A DNA stretch of 62,537 nt, taken from assembly GCF_017814945.1 (NCBI RefSeq), contig NZ_JAGIPX010000051.1:1-62537 (forward strand). Direction: 5' to 3'. The stretch comes from Paraburkholderia sp. LEh10 (lineage in GTDB: Bacteria > Pseudomonadota > Gammaproteobacteria > Burkholderiales > Burkholderiaceae). The position numbers were made by a program, and so were the translations under genes. This document shows, piece after piece, positions 18,203 through 27,200 of the stretch. The stretch's first letter is position 1; the number at the start of each line of letters is the position of its first letter. The notes beneath the pieces were generated by a model, which saw only the letters and a list, made by a program, of their open reading frames with translations, did not search any database and was not told where the DNA came from.

Positions 18203-18335
18203 AGAACGCTCCTCAAATAAGACATGCCAAGGATGATGAAACCCGGCATGTATTAATACACTGGCCATCATTCGCGGTGTTCAATAGCCGCTGCACCGCG
18301 TCGCCCCGCAAGCGCCTTCTCCCCTCAGCCTTTCG

Positions 18336-19031
18336 CTAGGCGGAAGTCACTAGGAGCCCGCGCTGTACCGCTGGCCGCGAGAGACCACGATCGAGCCAGC
18401 GCTGGACATTCTTGAACCGGTCGAACCCGACGAGTTCCCGTGCCTCATAGAAGCCGATCAGGTTGCGCACCCAGCCGAGCAGTGAGATGTCCGCAATGCT
18501 ATAGCCGTAGTCCATTACCCATTGGCGAGTCGCCAGCCGTTCGTCAAGAACGCCGAGCAGACGCGCTGACTCCGTTGCGTAGCGGTCGCGCGGTCGCTTG
18601 TCCTCATACGCCTTACCGGCGAATTTGTTGAAGAAGCCCACTTGGCCGAACATCGGCCCCACACCACCCATCTGCCACATCAGCCACTGGATCGTTTCGT
18701 AGCGCGTGTTTGGATCGGTCGAGAGGAACTGTCCGGTCTTGTCGGCGAGATAAACGAGGATTGCTCCCGATTCGAACAATGCGAGTGGCCGGCCGTTCGG
18801 CCCGTTGGGATCGAAGATCGCTGGAATCTTGCCATTAGGGTTGAGCGCGAGGAAAGCCGAATCTTGGTTCTCGTTTGCGATGATGTCGATGCGGTGGGGC
18901 TCATAGGCGAGACCCGTCTCCTCCAGCATAATCCCCACCTTCACGCCGTTGGGTGTCGGCAGGGAAAAGAGCTGGAGCCTATCTGGGTGCTTCGCCGGCC
19001 AGCGTGTGAAAATTGAATGATTGAGTGTCAC
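18336..19031 (-). CDS. Glutathione S-transferase, Nu-class / YfcG-YghU-like
   Basis: A 231-residue GST. I choose GTG 19031 because aggagaaaaaa lies directly ahead; the frame is open a little further upstream. The thioredoxin-like domain begins LFSLPTPNGVKVGIMLEETG, the TPN signature of the Nu class, which reduces disulfides and organic peroxides. It has the cis-proline/substrate motif NPNGKIPAI and ALFESGAILVYLADKTG. The helical domain follows with SIADISLLGWVRN. It lies last in a minus-strand run with the AhpD-like gene and the nitroreductase pseudogene, which suggests an electrophile/peroxide detoxification operon (inference). Confidence 0.9.
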   Translation of the reverse strand: MTLNHSIFTRWPAKHPDRLQLFSLPTPNGVKVGIMLEETGLAYEPHRIDIIANENQDSAFLALNPNGKIPAIFDPNGPNGRPLALFESGAILVYLADKTGQFLSTDPNTRYETIQWLMWQMGGVGPMFGQVGFFNKFAGKAYEDKRPRDRYATESARLLGVLDERLATRQWVMDYGYSIADISLLGWVRNLIGFYEARELVGFDRFKNVQRWLDRGLSRPAVQRGLLVTSA

Positions 19032-19179
19032 TTTTTTCTCCTGCACTCGGCCGTCTGTACGGAAAGCCCGGACACCTTCCCGCGGCTCTTTCCTCTGGGT
19101 GCCCGGGCTCCGTCGTTATGCGCGCCTCACACGAAACCTCCAGGGGTTCCGCGAGACGGCTCATGCAACCGAATAGGGT

Positions 19180-19725
19180 TCAAATTGAGCCAGCCGGCGT
19201 AACGGCGGGAAAGTCTTTCTCCGGGTCGAATACGTTGTTGAAGAAGTTCGTCAGGGAGTACATGGCGACGAGCGCGACTATCTCCATCACGTTCGCATCC
19301 GTGTATCCGGCATCACGGACGGCTTTCAGATCGGCATCGGTGACCTGGCCCCGTGTCTCGATGACTTTGCGCGCGAACTGCACGGCGGCGTCCCGCTTCG
19401 GATCGCTCGCATGGCCCTTCCGGGCGAGAACGATTTCTTCCGGCGGCAGTTGGGCCATATGTTTGGCCGTAAAGCTGTGAACCGACAGACAGTAGTTGCA
19501 CCCATTCACCTCGGAGACGGCCAGACCGATACTGTCGCGCGTCTTCACGTCGAGCGCTTTGCTCAAGGAACCAAGCAGCGTCGCCCACGAGTTGAACGCG
19601 ATCGGGCTTTGTGCGAAGGATGACATCATGGTCGGAGTGAATCCGATGTTTTTCGTGAAGGCATCGAGAGTCGGTTTCGACTCGGCTGGCACCTGTTCCG
19701 GCGATAGTGCAATAGTTCTCGGCAT
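19180..19725 (-). CDS. AhpD-like alkylhydroperoxidase / carboxymuconolactone decarboxylase family protein
   Basis: A 181-residue member of the peroxidase-related AhpD-like group. The active-site motif is complete: Glu72 in SEVNG, Cys76 and Cys79 in CNYC, His83 in LSVH. In AhpD the cysteine pair cycles between dithiol and disulfide and the Glu/His relay protons. KRDAAVQFARKVIETRG and the C-terminal YSLTNFFNNVFDPEKDFPAV are typical. The start has an aaggag site. It lies between the nitroreductase pseudogene and the GST gene. A truncated close relative is at 26013-26318. Confidence 0.88.
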   Translation of the reverse strand: MPRTIALSPEQVPAESKPTLDAFTKNIGFTPTMMSSFAQSPIAFNSWATLLGSLSKALDVKTRDSIGLAVSEVNGCNYCLSVHSFTAKHMAQLPPEEIVLARKGHASDPKRDAAVQFARKVIETRGQVTDADLKAVRDAGYTDANVMEIVALVAMYSLTNFFNNVFDPEKDFPAVTPAGSI

Positions 19726-19907
19726 TTCAGTACTCCTTAGATAACTCGTTTCACTAATTGAGGGAAGCCCTTGTGGGAACTGTCCGTCGGCTTACTTCGT
19801 GCCCAAGGCAGGGTCGAAGCTGAGGCCTTCAAGTGGGAAGTGCCTGTGCACGCCTCTCACCTGGCGGCGTTTAATCGGTCGCCACGGTCACTGCTGCGGC
19901 GACTTAT

Positions 19908-20544
19908 TTATACCAGGTCCAAAACATCGGCCACGGGACGACGTGGCTTCTGTGCCCAGTTTCCGGGACGCTCTGCACCTACGGTCAACAACATGACCGG
20001 CACTTCATCGTCGGCCAGACCAAACTCGCGGTGCACGGCTTCGGCATCGAAGCCGATCATCGGCGTAGAACCCAGTCCTAGCGAGCGGGCCGCATAGATC
20101 ATCGCTGCCGCCCCAAAGGTGCCACTGCGCACGGCCTCGTCTCGCTGGCGCTGCGGGTATTCCATGTACAGGCCGCGCGCCGGGATTTCCCATTCCGGCA
20201 CCATCTCTGGTGGCATGACGCCGGCTTCCACCAGAGGAGCCAGGCGATCGGGTATCACGCTGGAATCGGCCAGTTGGCCGCAGACGATGAAGGTAACGGC
20301 AGCATCGGTGATCGCGGGCTGATTCCAGGCAATCGGACTGAGCTTTACCTTGGCTTCGGGTGTGCGGACGGCGATGAAGCGCCAGTTCTGCAAGTGAAAG
20401 GACGTGGGCGCCGAGGTGCCGATACGCACCCAGTTCGCGAATCTGATCGTCGCTCAGGGTGGCGGCGGGATCGTAGTACTTGGCGGCGCTACGGCTCAGA
20501 ATACATTCGATGACGGCATTGGTCTTAATGGTTGCGTTGGTCAT
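19908..20544 (-). pseudogene. Nitroreductase copy 1, frameshifted
   Basis: The start at 20544 gives MTNATIKTNAVIECILSRS and runs to DDQIREL, then is thrown out of frame. Compared with the intact copy at 26348-26965, this copy has one extra C in the CCC run at 20429-20431. The rest of the enzyme is in frame from 20429 (GTSAPTSFHLQNWRFIAVRT) to the end and nearly identical to copy 2. It also carries 12 extra bases near the start. Translation from an internal start at 20429 would give a protein lacking the first flavin-binding residues. Function is doubtful unless the extra base is a sequencing error. Confidence 0.85.
19931..20525. repeat. Direct repeat, left copy (nitroreductase segment)
   Basis: About 595 bases match 26371-26965 in the same orientation at an offset of 6440. 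I see only three differences over most of the length: A/G at 19941, an extra C at 20429-20431 and A/G near 20497. Similarity drops sharply at both ends, while the adjacent AhpD-like genes match less well. This pattern fits gene conversion or a recent local recombination. Confidence 0.85.
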
Positions 20545-21054
20545 GCTGGTTCCTATGGTTTAAGCGAAAGGTTCGGCTACAAGATTGTTTTCTTTCATGC
20601 AGAGCTGTTGTCATTCAAAGCTGTACGCCTTCGGTGTTACTGAGCTGGTCTATTGAGACCGGACGAAGGTAACCGGTGAGCGTTTTCGGGACTCGAGCGC
20701 CGGCAACGTTGTTGACCCGTGCACAGCTATCAACGGCCGCGCCGGTGGCGGACTCGATGACTGAAACAGGGAAACGGCTCATTGTGCGACACTTTCATCA
20801 AGTGGTTAGGAGCCTCCACTGTAAGCCTGTCTGATACCAATTTCGAGACTGCATTTGCTCAATTAAATGCCAGAAAGGATCAAATCAACGACGCAATCCG
20901 TTCCTTGATGGTGGGGCGTCTCGGCACGATGCAGTCGTCTCATTCGAATGCCCTTACTTGCAGACGAATGCGTCTTTGCGAGGGCGCTGTGCGGACGAAT
21001 CGCGGCGACAGCCTTGCTAGCGCCTCATCCGTGCCAGATCGAAGGAGACGCGCG
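20545..21054 (-). other. Intergenic region between nitroreductase and AraC gene
   Basis: About 510 bases with no gene I can support. It contains the presumed promoter for the nitroreductase-AhpD-GST run. No clear -35/-10 pair or AraC-type direct repeat was identified. Confidence 0.3.
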
Positions 21055-22011
21055 TTACCGGCCGTCGAGCGCCTGACTGCGCCATTGCCCCGGCGTCATG
21101 CCCATCTTGTCGGTGAATGCGCGCCGAAATGCCGCCACGGATCGGTACCCGACTGAGTCAGCCACGGCTTCGGTGGTCATCGCCGGCTTCTTGAGCTCAT
21201 TGGCAGCCCGGCTCATGCGGATGTCAGTGAGCATTTCGTTGGCCGAGCGTCCGAGCTTGTCCTGAAACTGCCGCATGAAGGTGGCGCGTGACATGCCGCA
21301 CAAGTCGGCCAGATCAGGTATGTTCCAGGGCCGCGCTGGGTCGCTGAAAATGGCGGAAATGGCGGGCGCCAGTCGTGGATGGCCAGCAAGCGCGAGTAGG
21401 CCTACGGGGGCCTGCTCGGATTCACTCGCCGCGCGCAGCGTGAGCGTGAACAGCGCTGAAGAAAGGGCGTTGAGGATGGCGAGCCCGCCCGGTTTGTCGC
21501 TGGCGGATTCCTCGCGCATCAGCGCTACGAGACTGGCCAGGTGGTTCGACGCAGACGTGAGCCCCTGTTCAACGGGTCCGGCCGCCGCCCGTACCACCAG
21601 ATTTGTCGGGAGGTAATCTCGAATCAGCCGGTCGTGGGGCGGTCCGATGAAAAATCGGCCGCATAACATGTCCAGATGCTCGCCATCACCATCGTTCTGG
21701 CTGAGCGTCCATCCTGCAGAACTTTGGCGATTGTAGGTAGGGCCTGGTGCATGCCCGCTGCCATCGTGAAGCACGTGCGCTGACCCGCGAGTCAACAGCA
21801 CGATGTCTCCGCCCACCAGTTCCCTGGTGGTTCCTGCCTCCGGATCCTCGATAATGGCCCGGCCCTTTAGCACGACGTGGTACGGAATTTCGTGGGCGGC
21901 GGACTTGGCCCAGGCCACCTGCCAGGGCGCGCCATAGGCGCAGCGTACTTCCAGCTGGCCGGCGATGGTGATCATTTGCAGGAGATGGCTCAGCCAGTCG
22001 ACTTGTGACAT
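21055..22011 (-). CDS. AraC-family transcriptional regulator with cupin_6 sensor domain
   Basis: The chosen start, ATG 22011 (MSQVDWLSHLLQM), has a gagg site and gives the family's normal length of about 318 residues; an upstream ATG at 22086 is in frame but less likely. The N-terminal cupin shows PYHVVLKGRAII, VGGDIVLLTRGSAHVL and CGRFFIGPPHD. The C-terminal AraC domain has two helix-turn-helix units: IPDLADLCGMSRATFMRQFQ and TEAVADSVGYRSVAAFRRAF, ending MTPGQWR. In known cases this class often activates neighbouring oxidoreductase genes. Here the nitroreductase/AhpD/GST run lies downstream on the same strand and is the obvious candidate target. Confidence 0.92.
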   Translation of the reverse strand: MSQVDWLSHLLQMITIAGQLEVRCAYGAPWQVAWAKSAAHEIPYHVVLKGRAIIEDPEAGTTRELVGGDIVLLTRGSAHVLHDGSGHAPGPTYNRQSSAGWTLSQNDGDGEHLDMLCGRFFIGPPHDRLIRDYLPTNLVVRAAAGPVEQGLTSASNHLASLVALMREESASDKPGGLAILNALSSALFTLTLRAASESEQAPVGLLALAGHPRLAPAISAIFSDPARPWNIPDLADLCGMSRATFMRQFQDKLGRSANEMLTDIRMSRAANELKKPAMTTEAVADSVGYRSVAAFRRAFTDKMGMTPGQWRSQALDGR

Positions 22012-22086
22012 AGGACCTCGGAAATTGAAACGCTCTAACATCCTGCCAGCGGGCTTTGATAGCCAGCGACAATCTGGTTCTTCCAT

Positions 22087-22488
22087 TTCGTGCCGGCGGC
22101 GAACGCATCGCAGGGTTTTGCGTCTCGCCTTGAACCTGGCAAGCTGCTCGCCCAGAAAGAAACGGCGCGCTTAAAATGATGGCATTGCAAGTTTTGACTA
22201 GATGCTATAGCCCACCGGGCTCGTGGAGCCTCGCAACAAGCGTCGCGTCGTCCGTGGTCAGCTTCTTAGGCTGGTCGCTCCGATCGGACTGTCGCCTTGA
22301 TTCGACGACGCGATTTGGGCGCGATCGCAGTCTTTATCGGTCATCCTGCCAGCGGCAATGAAGAGTGCGCGATGAATCTCATTGGGGCGACCACATTTCG
22401 CTGCCTTGCGGGGAATCTACTTGCTTTGTTTTTTAACGACAGACGTTGTAGGTTCACGAAATCTGCTTCATCGCGCCCGATTGTTTCT
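22087..22488. other. Intergenic region
   Basis: About 400 bases upstream of the AraC gene and downstream of the 86-residue protein gene. Short open frames exist but lack family resemblance or start-site support. Confidence 0.3.
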
Positions 22489-22749
22489 CTATGCATCCTC
22501 TGACACAAATCCTTGTGAAAAGAAGCGGTGCTGTCCATCTTCGTCAAGCTGACTAAGCACCTCATTTGTCCTCTCGTTAATCAGCATCTCAATCGTGCCA
22601 GTAATCGTACGATCGAAATGAAATGCGAGACGTTCTAGACTTCGCTTCGTAGCAATAGATACGAGGCAACTGATACGTTCATGTTTTCCTCCAACGCCAA
22701 GCCGCCTCTCCCGATACTGTCTTTGTCGTTCTGAATTTGAAAGTGCCAT
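22489..22749 (-). CDS. Small protein of unknown function (86 residues)
   Basis: I set the start at ATG 22749, giving MALSNSERQRQYRERR, a conserved-looking opening seen in small proteins of proteobacterial accessory regions. It is followed by ERISCLVSIATKRSLERLAFH and DRTITGTIEMLINERTNEVL. The strand-helix-helix pattern, with short hydrophobic blocks around an RSLERLA helix, might be a ribbon-helix-helix-type DNA-binding fold, but this is a guess. The frame is open upstream to 22905; that part looks non-coding. It is not obviously linked to its neighbours. Confidence 0.5.
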   Translation of the reverse strand: MALSNSERQRQYRERRLGVGGKHERISCLVSIATKRSLERLAFHFDRTITGTIEMLINERTNEVLSQLDEDGQHRFFSQGFVSEDA

Positions 22750-23380
22750 GGATGGTTTCCCGGTTTTTGCCAATGATCGTTTGGCGACCCACTGTCGAGA
22801 TCGCCGTCCGCGGAATCCTGTTGACGGCCTGCTGCAGAGCGAGAACGCATTCCCGGAATGCATTAGTCGGTGCAATCGGCACATGTCGACTCCTCCATCG
22901 ACCAAGCGTATTCATTTACGTCAAGACGAATTTCGATCAACGGCAGGCCAACTCAGCCTCGTTGTTTTTTCCGCAATCTCTCGGTCGACGATCGCGCAAA
23001 TCAGCTTCGCAACGAACCTGCTGTCTTAGGTTCGATTTAACTTTGAATACGTCACCAGCGCAACGAAATCAAAGTCTCTGTTTCAGATACCCGCGTATAG
23101 ATTTGCTACCGGTGAAGATAATCAATGCTCGTACTCTCTGCGTTCGGTGTTCGGTCTGACTGCGCGGTAGGGTAGTGCACGACCGATATATACGTCTGTA
23201 TTGCGCTGTCGGCTGGATGAGCTTCTCGCTCCCGTCAAAACGGCCTTTTTAACCGGTGCCGATTGACTCGTTCAGATACTTTACGCGATGATCCGGTGCC
23301 ATCCGTACCTCTTTATCGCCCTTGATCCTCTCTGAAGATGCAAAAAAACCGTGATGGTGAGGCGGCCTTGGAGCGTAATG
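22750..23380. other. Intergenic region
   Basis: About 630 bases with no supported gene. The stretch is richer in A/T than its surroundings and holds only short, unremarkable frames. Confidence 0.3.
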
Positions 23381-23412
23381 GAGAAACGCCCCGTCGATTA
23401 GAAGCGTTTCTC
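23381..23412 (-). terminator. Hairpin downstream of the cupin/CMD operon
   Basis: Perfect 9-base arms GAGAAACGC and GCGTTTCTC with a 14-base loop, 34 bases past the stop of the minus-strand gene ending at 23446. There is no immediate U-run on that strand (an A-run on the plus strand at 23342-23348 lies about 33 bases further), so it is an imperfect intrinsic terminator or a 3'-end stabilising structure. Confidence 0.4.
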
Positions 23413-23445
23413 GGAATTTCCGCTCGATATTCGATAGCGACGGCG

Positions 23446-23901
23446 TCAGCCTTTCGCTGACAACACGGAGTCAGGCGTGCGACGAAAGCTGATGGCGAGG
23501 CGGTTATAGGCGTTCATCAAACTAATGGCCATTGTGAGGTCAGCGAGCTCTTTGTTGCTGAACACTGCGGCGACGGCAGTAAAGTCATCATCCGGTACAT
23601 GGGTATCGGCTACAAGGGTCACTGACTCCGCCCACGCAAGCGCGGCTCGTTCACGGCCAGTGAACATAGGTTCGGCCTCACGCCAGGCTTGCACGAGGGC
23701 TAGCTTCGCTGGTGTAACATTCTTTTTGATCAGGTCACGGGTATGTATGTCCAGGCAGTAGGCGCAGCCATTGATCTGACTCACACGCAGGTAGACGAGA
23801 TCGACGAGAACGTCTTCAAGCCCCGACTCCAAAATATAGCCATAAACGCCGCCGAACGCGTTCACACCGCCTGGCGATGTTTTGATGTAGTCCAGTCTCA
23901 T
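23446..23901 (-). CDS. Carboxymuconolactone decarboxylase / AhpD-like protein (YnjA type)
   Basis: A 151-residue AhpD-fold protein. The redox motif is SQINGCAYCLDIH with Cys46, Cys49 and His53, followed by TRDLIKKN. The C-terminal part has FTGRERAALAWAESVT and LADLTMAISLMNAYNRLAIS, typical of the single-domain group. A good aggag site precedes the start. It is second in a two-gene operon with the exported cupin (9-base gap), divergent from the MocR gene at 24414. Likely role: peroxide, thiol or quinone chemistry; the substrate is unknown. Confidence 0.88.
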   Translation of the reverse strand: MRLDYIKTSPGGVNAFGGVYGYILESGLEDVLVDLVYLRVSQINGCAYCLDIHTRDLIKKNVTPAKLALVQAWREAEPMFTGRERAALAWAESVTLVADTHVPDDDFTAVAAVFSNKELADLTMAISLMNAYNRLAISFRRTPDSVLSAKG

Positions 23902-23910
23902 TTCACTCTC

Positions 23911-24327
23911 CTACTTGACGTTGGTCGTCAGTTGCTTATCATCCGAATCGACAACGAAGACTGCGAGTAACTTCGCCGGCTTTGTCTTGCTCGCATTGCG
24001 GCTCACCGCGTGTAGTGAACCGGGTTCCTCGAAGAAGCTCTCACCTGCCTTGTAGACGTGCTGAGGCTCGTTGTTCACTTTGCTGACCACGCTGCCCGAA
24101 ACGACGTATGCGTAAATGAATGCCGATTTGGCATGCGTGTGAGGCTGTGAGGCGCCACCGGGCGCGTAGACGACTTCCACGGCCGTTAGAGATTTCCCGG
24201 GAATATTCGGTAGCGCCCTTGAGAAATTCGGCTTGACCGTTTCGCTGACGTCGTGAGCCGCGGCGGCACCGGCAAAGCCCAAACTCATGGCGACGACAAG
24301 AGACGAAAGAATGCGATGAACTTTCAT
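23911..24327 (-). CDS. Exported cupin-domain protein
   Basis: The start at ATG 24327 has aaggag at good distance and yields a signal peptide (MKVHRILSSLVVAMSLGFAG, cleavage near AAAAH). The mature 115-residue protein is a single cupin barrel: VEVVYAPGGASQPHTHAKSAFIYAYVVSG, with two metal-ligand histidines in PHTH, and a second motif with GESFFEEPGSLHAVS. A metal-binding periplasmic role is likely. It heads a two-gene operon with the AhpD-like gene. The divergent MocR regulator, whose start is 86 bases away, probably controls it (inference). Confidence 0.85.
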   Translation of the reverse strand: MKVHRILSSLVVAMSLGFAGAAAAHDVSETVKPNFSRALPNIPGKSLTAVEVVYAPGGASQPHTHAKSAFIYAYVVSGSVVSKVNNEPQHVYKAGESFFEEPGSLHAVSRNASKTKPAKLLAVFVVDSDDKQLTTNVK

Positions 24328-24413
24328 GATCAGCTCCTTAACACTAGAATCATGAACTGTTACAAGTCCACCGAAAAGAACCAAGAACGTAAATTTTTAT
24401 TGGACCATGGGCG

Positions 24414-25826
24414 ATGACTATTCTGAATCTGACGCTTGACCGTGCGTCCAAGACCTCGCTGTCAGAGCAGATCCGACTGGGCATCATTGGTGCGATCGAA
24501 AATGGAATACTCGTTCCTGGTGCCAGGCTGCCGTCGTGGGTGGACTTGGCTACGCAGCTCGGAGTGGCACGCGGCACTGTCCGGACAGCGTATGAGCGGC
24601 TGACCGATGCGCAGTTGGTCGTTTCATCTCGCGCCGGCGGGACCAGAGTCTCCGACCATACGGGCATGGCGCGTCCTTCCGCGGAACCCGCGCGTTCCAT
24701 CGAGACGAATCAACCATCTGCCTTATATCAACACTTCCTGCCCGGGTCTGCCATCTTTCAAAATGGGGTACCAGCGTCGGACTGTTTCCCTCGTAGCTTG
24801 TTTGCTCGGCTCAGAGCTCGTGCGGCACGTGAGGAGGTCGAAGCGCTCGCGTCCTATCCGGACCCACGCGGCGAACATGAACTGCGGCGAGAAATCGCGG
24901 CCCATCTGGCTTTGTCGCGTGGGATCGAATGTTTGCCCTCGCAAATCTTCATCTCGGGAGGGTTTACAGGGGCGCTTGGTGTTGCACTCCGAGTGATACA
25001 ACCGGAAGGTCGAAAGGCATGGGTCGAGAACCCGGGATTTCTCCCCAGTCGCATGGCATTGGAGCTTTCGCGGCTCGAGACGGTTCCCGTTCCGGTAGAC
25101 GAAGGGGGGCTCGACGTCGCCTACGGCGAACGGCACGCACCCGACGCTGCGATCGCTCTCGTAACCCCCGGACAGCAGGCGCCTTTAGGCCCGACATTGT
25201 CGCTTGCCCGACGCGTTCGACTCCTGGAATGGGCAAGGAATGCCGATGCCTGGATCATTGAAGACGATTACCTGGGTGAACTTCAGCTGAGACGGCGCGC
25301 GGCGCCAGCCCTTGCATCGCTGGATCGAGCGGGCCGGGTGATTCATATAGGGTCTTTCAGTAAGACCATCAGCCCGACACTTCGGCTCGGGTTCATCGTT
25401 GCGCCTGCTTCCCTCGTGTCGCGGTTTGAAGAAGTCGTGGCCTGTCTTGCCACCGCTCCCGGTCCGGCCGTGCAATTTGCGACCGCGGAATTCATGCGAG
25501 ATGGACACTATATGCGCCATTTGCGCCGGATGAAGCGAATCTATGCGAGCCGAAGCAACGTGGTTCTGGCGGCTCTGGAAGCCAAGGGGTTGGAGGTCTA
25601 TCCATCCGGACTTGCAGTGGTGCTCAGGCTCGCAGATGGCGTGGACGATAAGAGGATCGTCCGGGAAGCATATGCCTACGGGCTTGCGCCGGGGCCTTTA
25701 TCACGATGGTATTGCTCCGAGGACACACAGCGATCGGGACTCCTCCTCGGCGTAGCCACTGCGATTGAACGGCAAGTTCCGAATGCGTGTGATCGTTTGC
25801 AACAGCTGATCCGGAAGTTCTCGTAG
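24414..25826 (+). CDS. MocR-type PLP-dependent transcriptional regulator (second copy)
   Basis: A 470-residue GntR/aminotransferase fusion like the one at 5302-6711. The winged helix is at about 15-80 (SLSEQIRLGIIGAIENG, LGVARGTVRTAYERL). The aminotransferase-like part has ASYPDPRGEHELRREIAAHL, WIIEDDYLGELQLR and the PLP lysine in HIGSFSKTISPTLRLGFIV (Lys317). The usual DYDSEFRY motif reads DYLGELQLR here, so ligand contacts may differ. It is divergent from the cupin-CMD operon, the arrangement typical of MocR regulators and their targets. Confidence 0.92.
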   Translation: MTILNLTLDRASKTSLSEQIRLGIIGAIENGILVPGARLPSWVDLATQLGVARGTVRTAYERLTDAQLVVSSRAGGTRVSDHTGMARPSAEPARSIETNQPSALYQHFLPGSAIFQNGVPASDCFPRSLFARLRARAAREEVEALASYPDPRGEHELRREIAAHLALSRGIECLPSQIFISGGFTGALGVALRVIQPEGRKAWVENPGFLPSRMALELSRLETVPVPVDEGGLDVAYGERHAPDAAIALVTPGQQAPLGPTLSLARRVRLLEWARNADAWIIEDDYLGELQLRRRAAPALASLDRAGRVIHIGSFSKTISPTLRLGFIVAPASLVSRFEEVVACLATAPGPAVQFATAEFMRDGHYMRHLRRMKRIYASRSNVVLAALEAKGLEVYPSGLAVVLRLADGVDDKRIVREAYAYGLAPGPLSRWYCSEDTQRSGLLLGVATAIERQVPNACDRLQQLIRKFS

Positions 25827-25917
25827 GCGCGCCGCTTGCCCGAAGGCTTTCTTTCGCCCCATCGCCTGCTGGTGCAAGCGCGTAGATGTCGACCGGCTTG
25901 CTGTGCCCGGCAAACGG

Positions 25918-26033
25918 CTAATGACCGGCGCTCAGGCCGCCGTCGACGTGCAGGATTTCGCCTGTGACAAATGGTGCGGAATCAAGAAAGAGAATTGCGT
26001 TAGCGATATCGCTCATGTCGCCCATGCGTCCCA
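25918..26033 (-). pseudogene. C-terminal fragment of an SDR oxidoreductase
   Basis: On the minus strand one frame reads PLGRMGDMSDIANAILFL and then GEILHVDGGLSAGH before TAG at 25920-25918. This is the standard end of a short-chain dehydrogenase. Upstream it joins, out of frame, the truncated AhpD-like gene. A deletion probably removed the end of one gene and the start of the other. Confidence 0.7.
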
Positions 26034-26318
26034 ATGGATGCGCTTCGCCATATGCTGGGCCGTGAAACTGTGAACTGTCAGGCAGTAGTTGCAGGCATTC
26101 ACCTCAGAGACAGCCAGGCCGATGCTGTCGCGCGTCTTAACGTCGAGGGTCTTGCTCAAGGAGCCGAGCAGGGTCGCCCAGGCGTTGAACGCGATGGGGC
26201 TCTGCGCGAAAGTCGCCATCATCGTCGGGGTGAACCCGATGTTCTTTGTGAACGCATCGAGCGTCGCTTTCGAATCGGCCGGCACTTGTTCCGGCGTTAG
26301 AGCAGTAGTTCTCGGCAT
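26013..26318 (-). pseudogene. AhpD-like gene, C-terminally truncated
   Basis: It closely matches the start of the gene at 19180-19725 (same length through SLSKTLDVKTRDSIGLAVSE and the motif CNYCLTVH). The similarity ends after QHMAK at about 26040, where the frame runs into the SDR fragment and stops. The active-site motif is present but half of the helical fold is gone, so activity is unlikely. It lies directly downstream of the intact nitroreductase, the same order as in the first copy, so the pair was probably duplicated together. Confidence 0.8.
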
Positions 26319-26347
26319 CTTGGTATTCCTTCGGGGACTTGTTCAAC

Positions 26348-26965
26348 TTATACGAGATGCAGCACATGGGCCACGGGACGGCGTGGCTTCTGTGCCCAGT
26401 TTCCGGGACGCTCTGCACCTACGGTCAACAACATGACCGGCACTTCATCGTCGGCCAGACCAAACTCGCGGTGCACGGCTTCGGCATCGAAGCCGATCAT
26501 CGGCGTAGAACCCAGTCCTAGCGAGCGGGCCGCATAGATCATCGCTGCCGCCCCAAAGGTGCCACTGCGCACGGCCTCGTCTCGCTGGCGCTGCGGGTAT
26601 TCCATGTACAGGCCGCGCGCCGGGATTTCCCATTCCGGCACCATCTCTGGTGGCATGACGCCGGCTTCCACCAGAGGAGCCAGGCGATCGGGTATCACGC
26701 TGGAATCGGCCAGTTGGCCGCAGACGATGAAGGTAACGGCAGCATCGGTGATCGCGGGCTGATTCCAGGCAATCGGACTGAGCTTTACCTTGGCTTCGGG
26801 TGTGCGGACGGCGATGAAGCGCCAGTTCTGCAAGTGAAAGGACGTGGGCGCCGAGGTGCCGATACGCACCAGTTCGCGAATCTGATCGTCGCTCAGGGTG
26901 GCGGCGGGATCGTAGTACTTGGCGGCGCTACGGCTCAGGATACATTCGATGACGGCATTGGTCAT
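26348..26965 (-). CDS. Nitroreductase family protein (intact copy)
   Basis: I place the start at ATG 26965 (MTNAVIECILSRSAAKYYDP); an in-frame ATG at 26998 lacks support. The protein is about 205 residues and has the flavin-binding start (RSAAKYYDP), RIGTSAPTSFHLQNWRFIAV, and the family end region SLGLGSTPMIGF with DDEVPVMLLTVG. These FMN-dependent dimeric enzymes use NAD(P)H to reduce nitroaromatics, quinones or flavins. The frameshifted twin at 19908-20544 is nearly identical. It is first in a short run with the truncated AhpD-like gene. Confidence 0.9.
   Translation of the reverse strand: MTNAVIECILSRSAAKYYDPAATLSDDQIRELVRIGTSAPTSFHLQNWRFIAVRTPEAKVKLSPIAWNQPAITDAAVTFIVCGQLADSSVIPDRLAPLVEAGVMPPEMVPEWEIPARGLYMEYPQRQRDEAVRSGTFGAAAMIYAARSLGLGSTPMIGFDAEAVHREFGLADDEVPVMLLTVGAERPGNWAQKPRRPVAHVLHLV
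26371..26965. repeat. Direct repeat, right copy (nitroreductase segment)
   Basis: Partner of 19931-20525 at an offset of 6440. This copy keeps the nitroreductase frame open. See the left copy for the differences. Confidence 0.85.
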
Positions 26966-27200
26966 GGTGGTTCCGTTGGTTATAAGTTGAGGGGGCAACA
27001 GTACTTCCGCAGTGGGGGCACCTGATTAGGTTTCGACGTGGTGTTTCCTCCTATGCTTCGGGTGATTGCTCTATGGATGACCCGGTTGCGACTGGTCCTG
27101 CTTAGCAAGATTCGCGCGTGAAGCATATCGACGCACTTCGCTGCTGCACCTGACGTGGTCTGTAGTTGCTGGACGGCCGCCCCAAGCAGCGCGTCACGGT

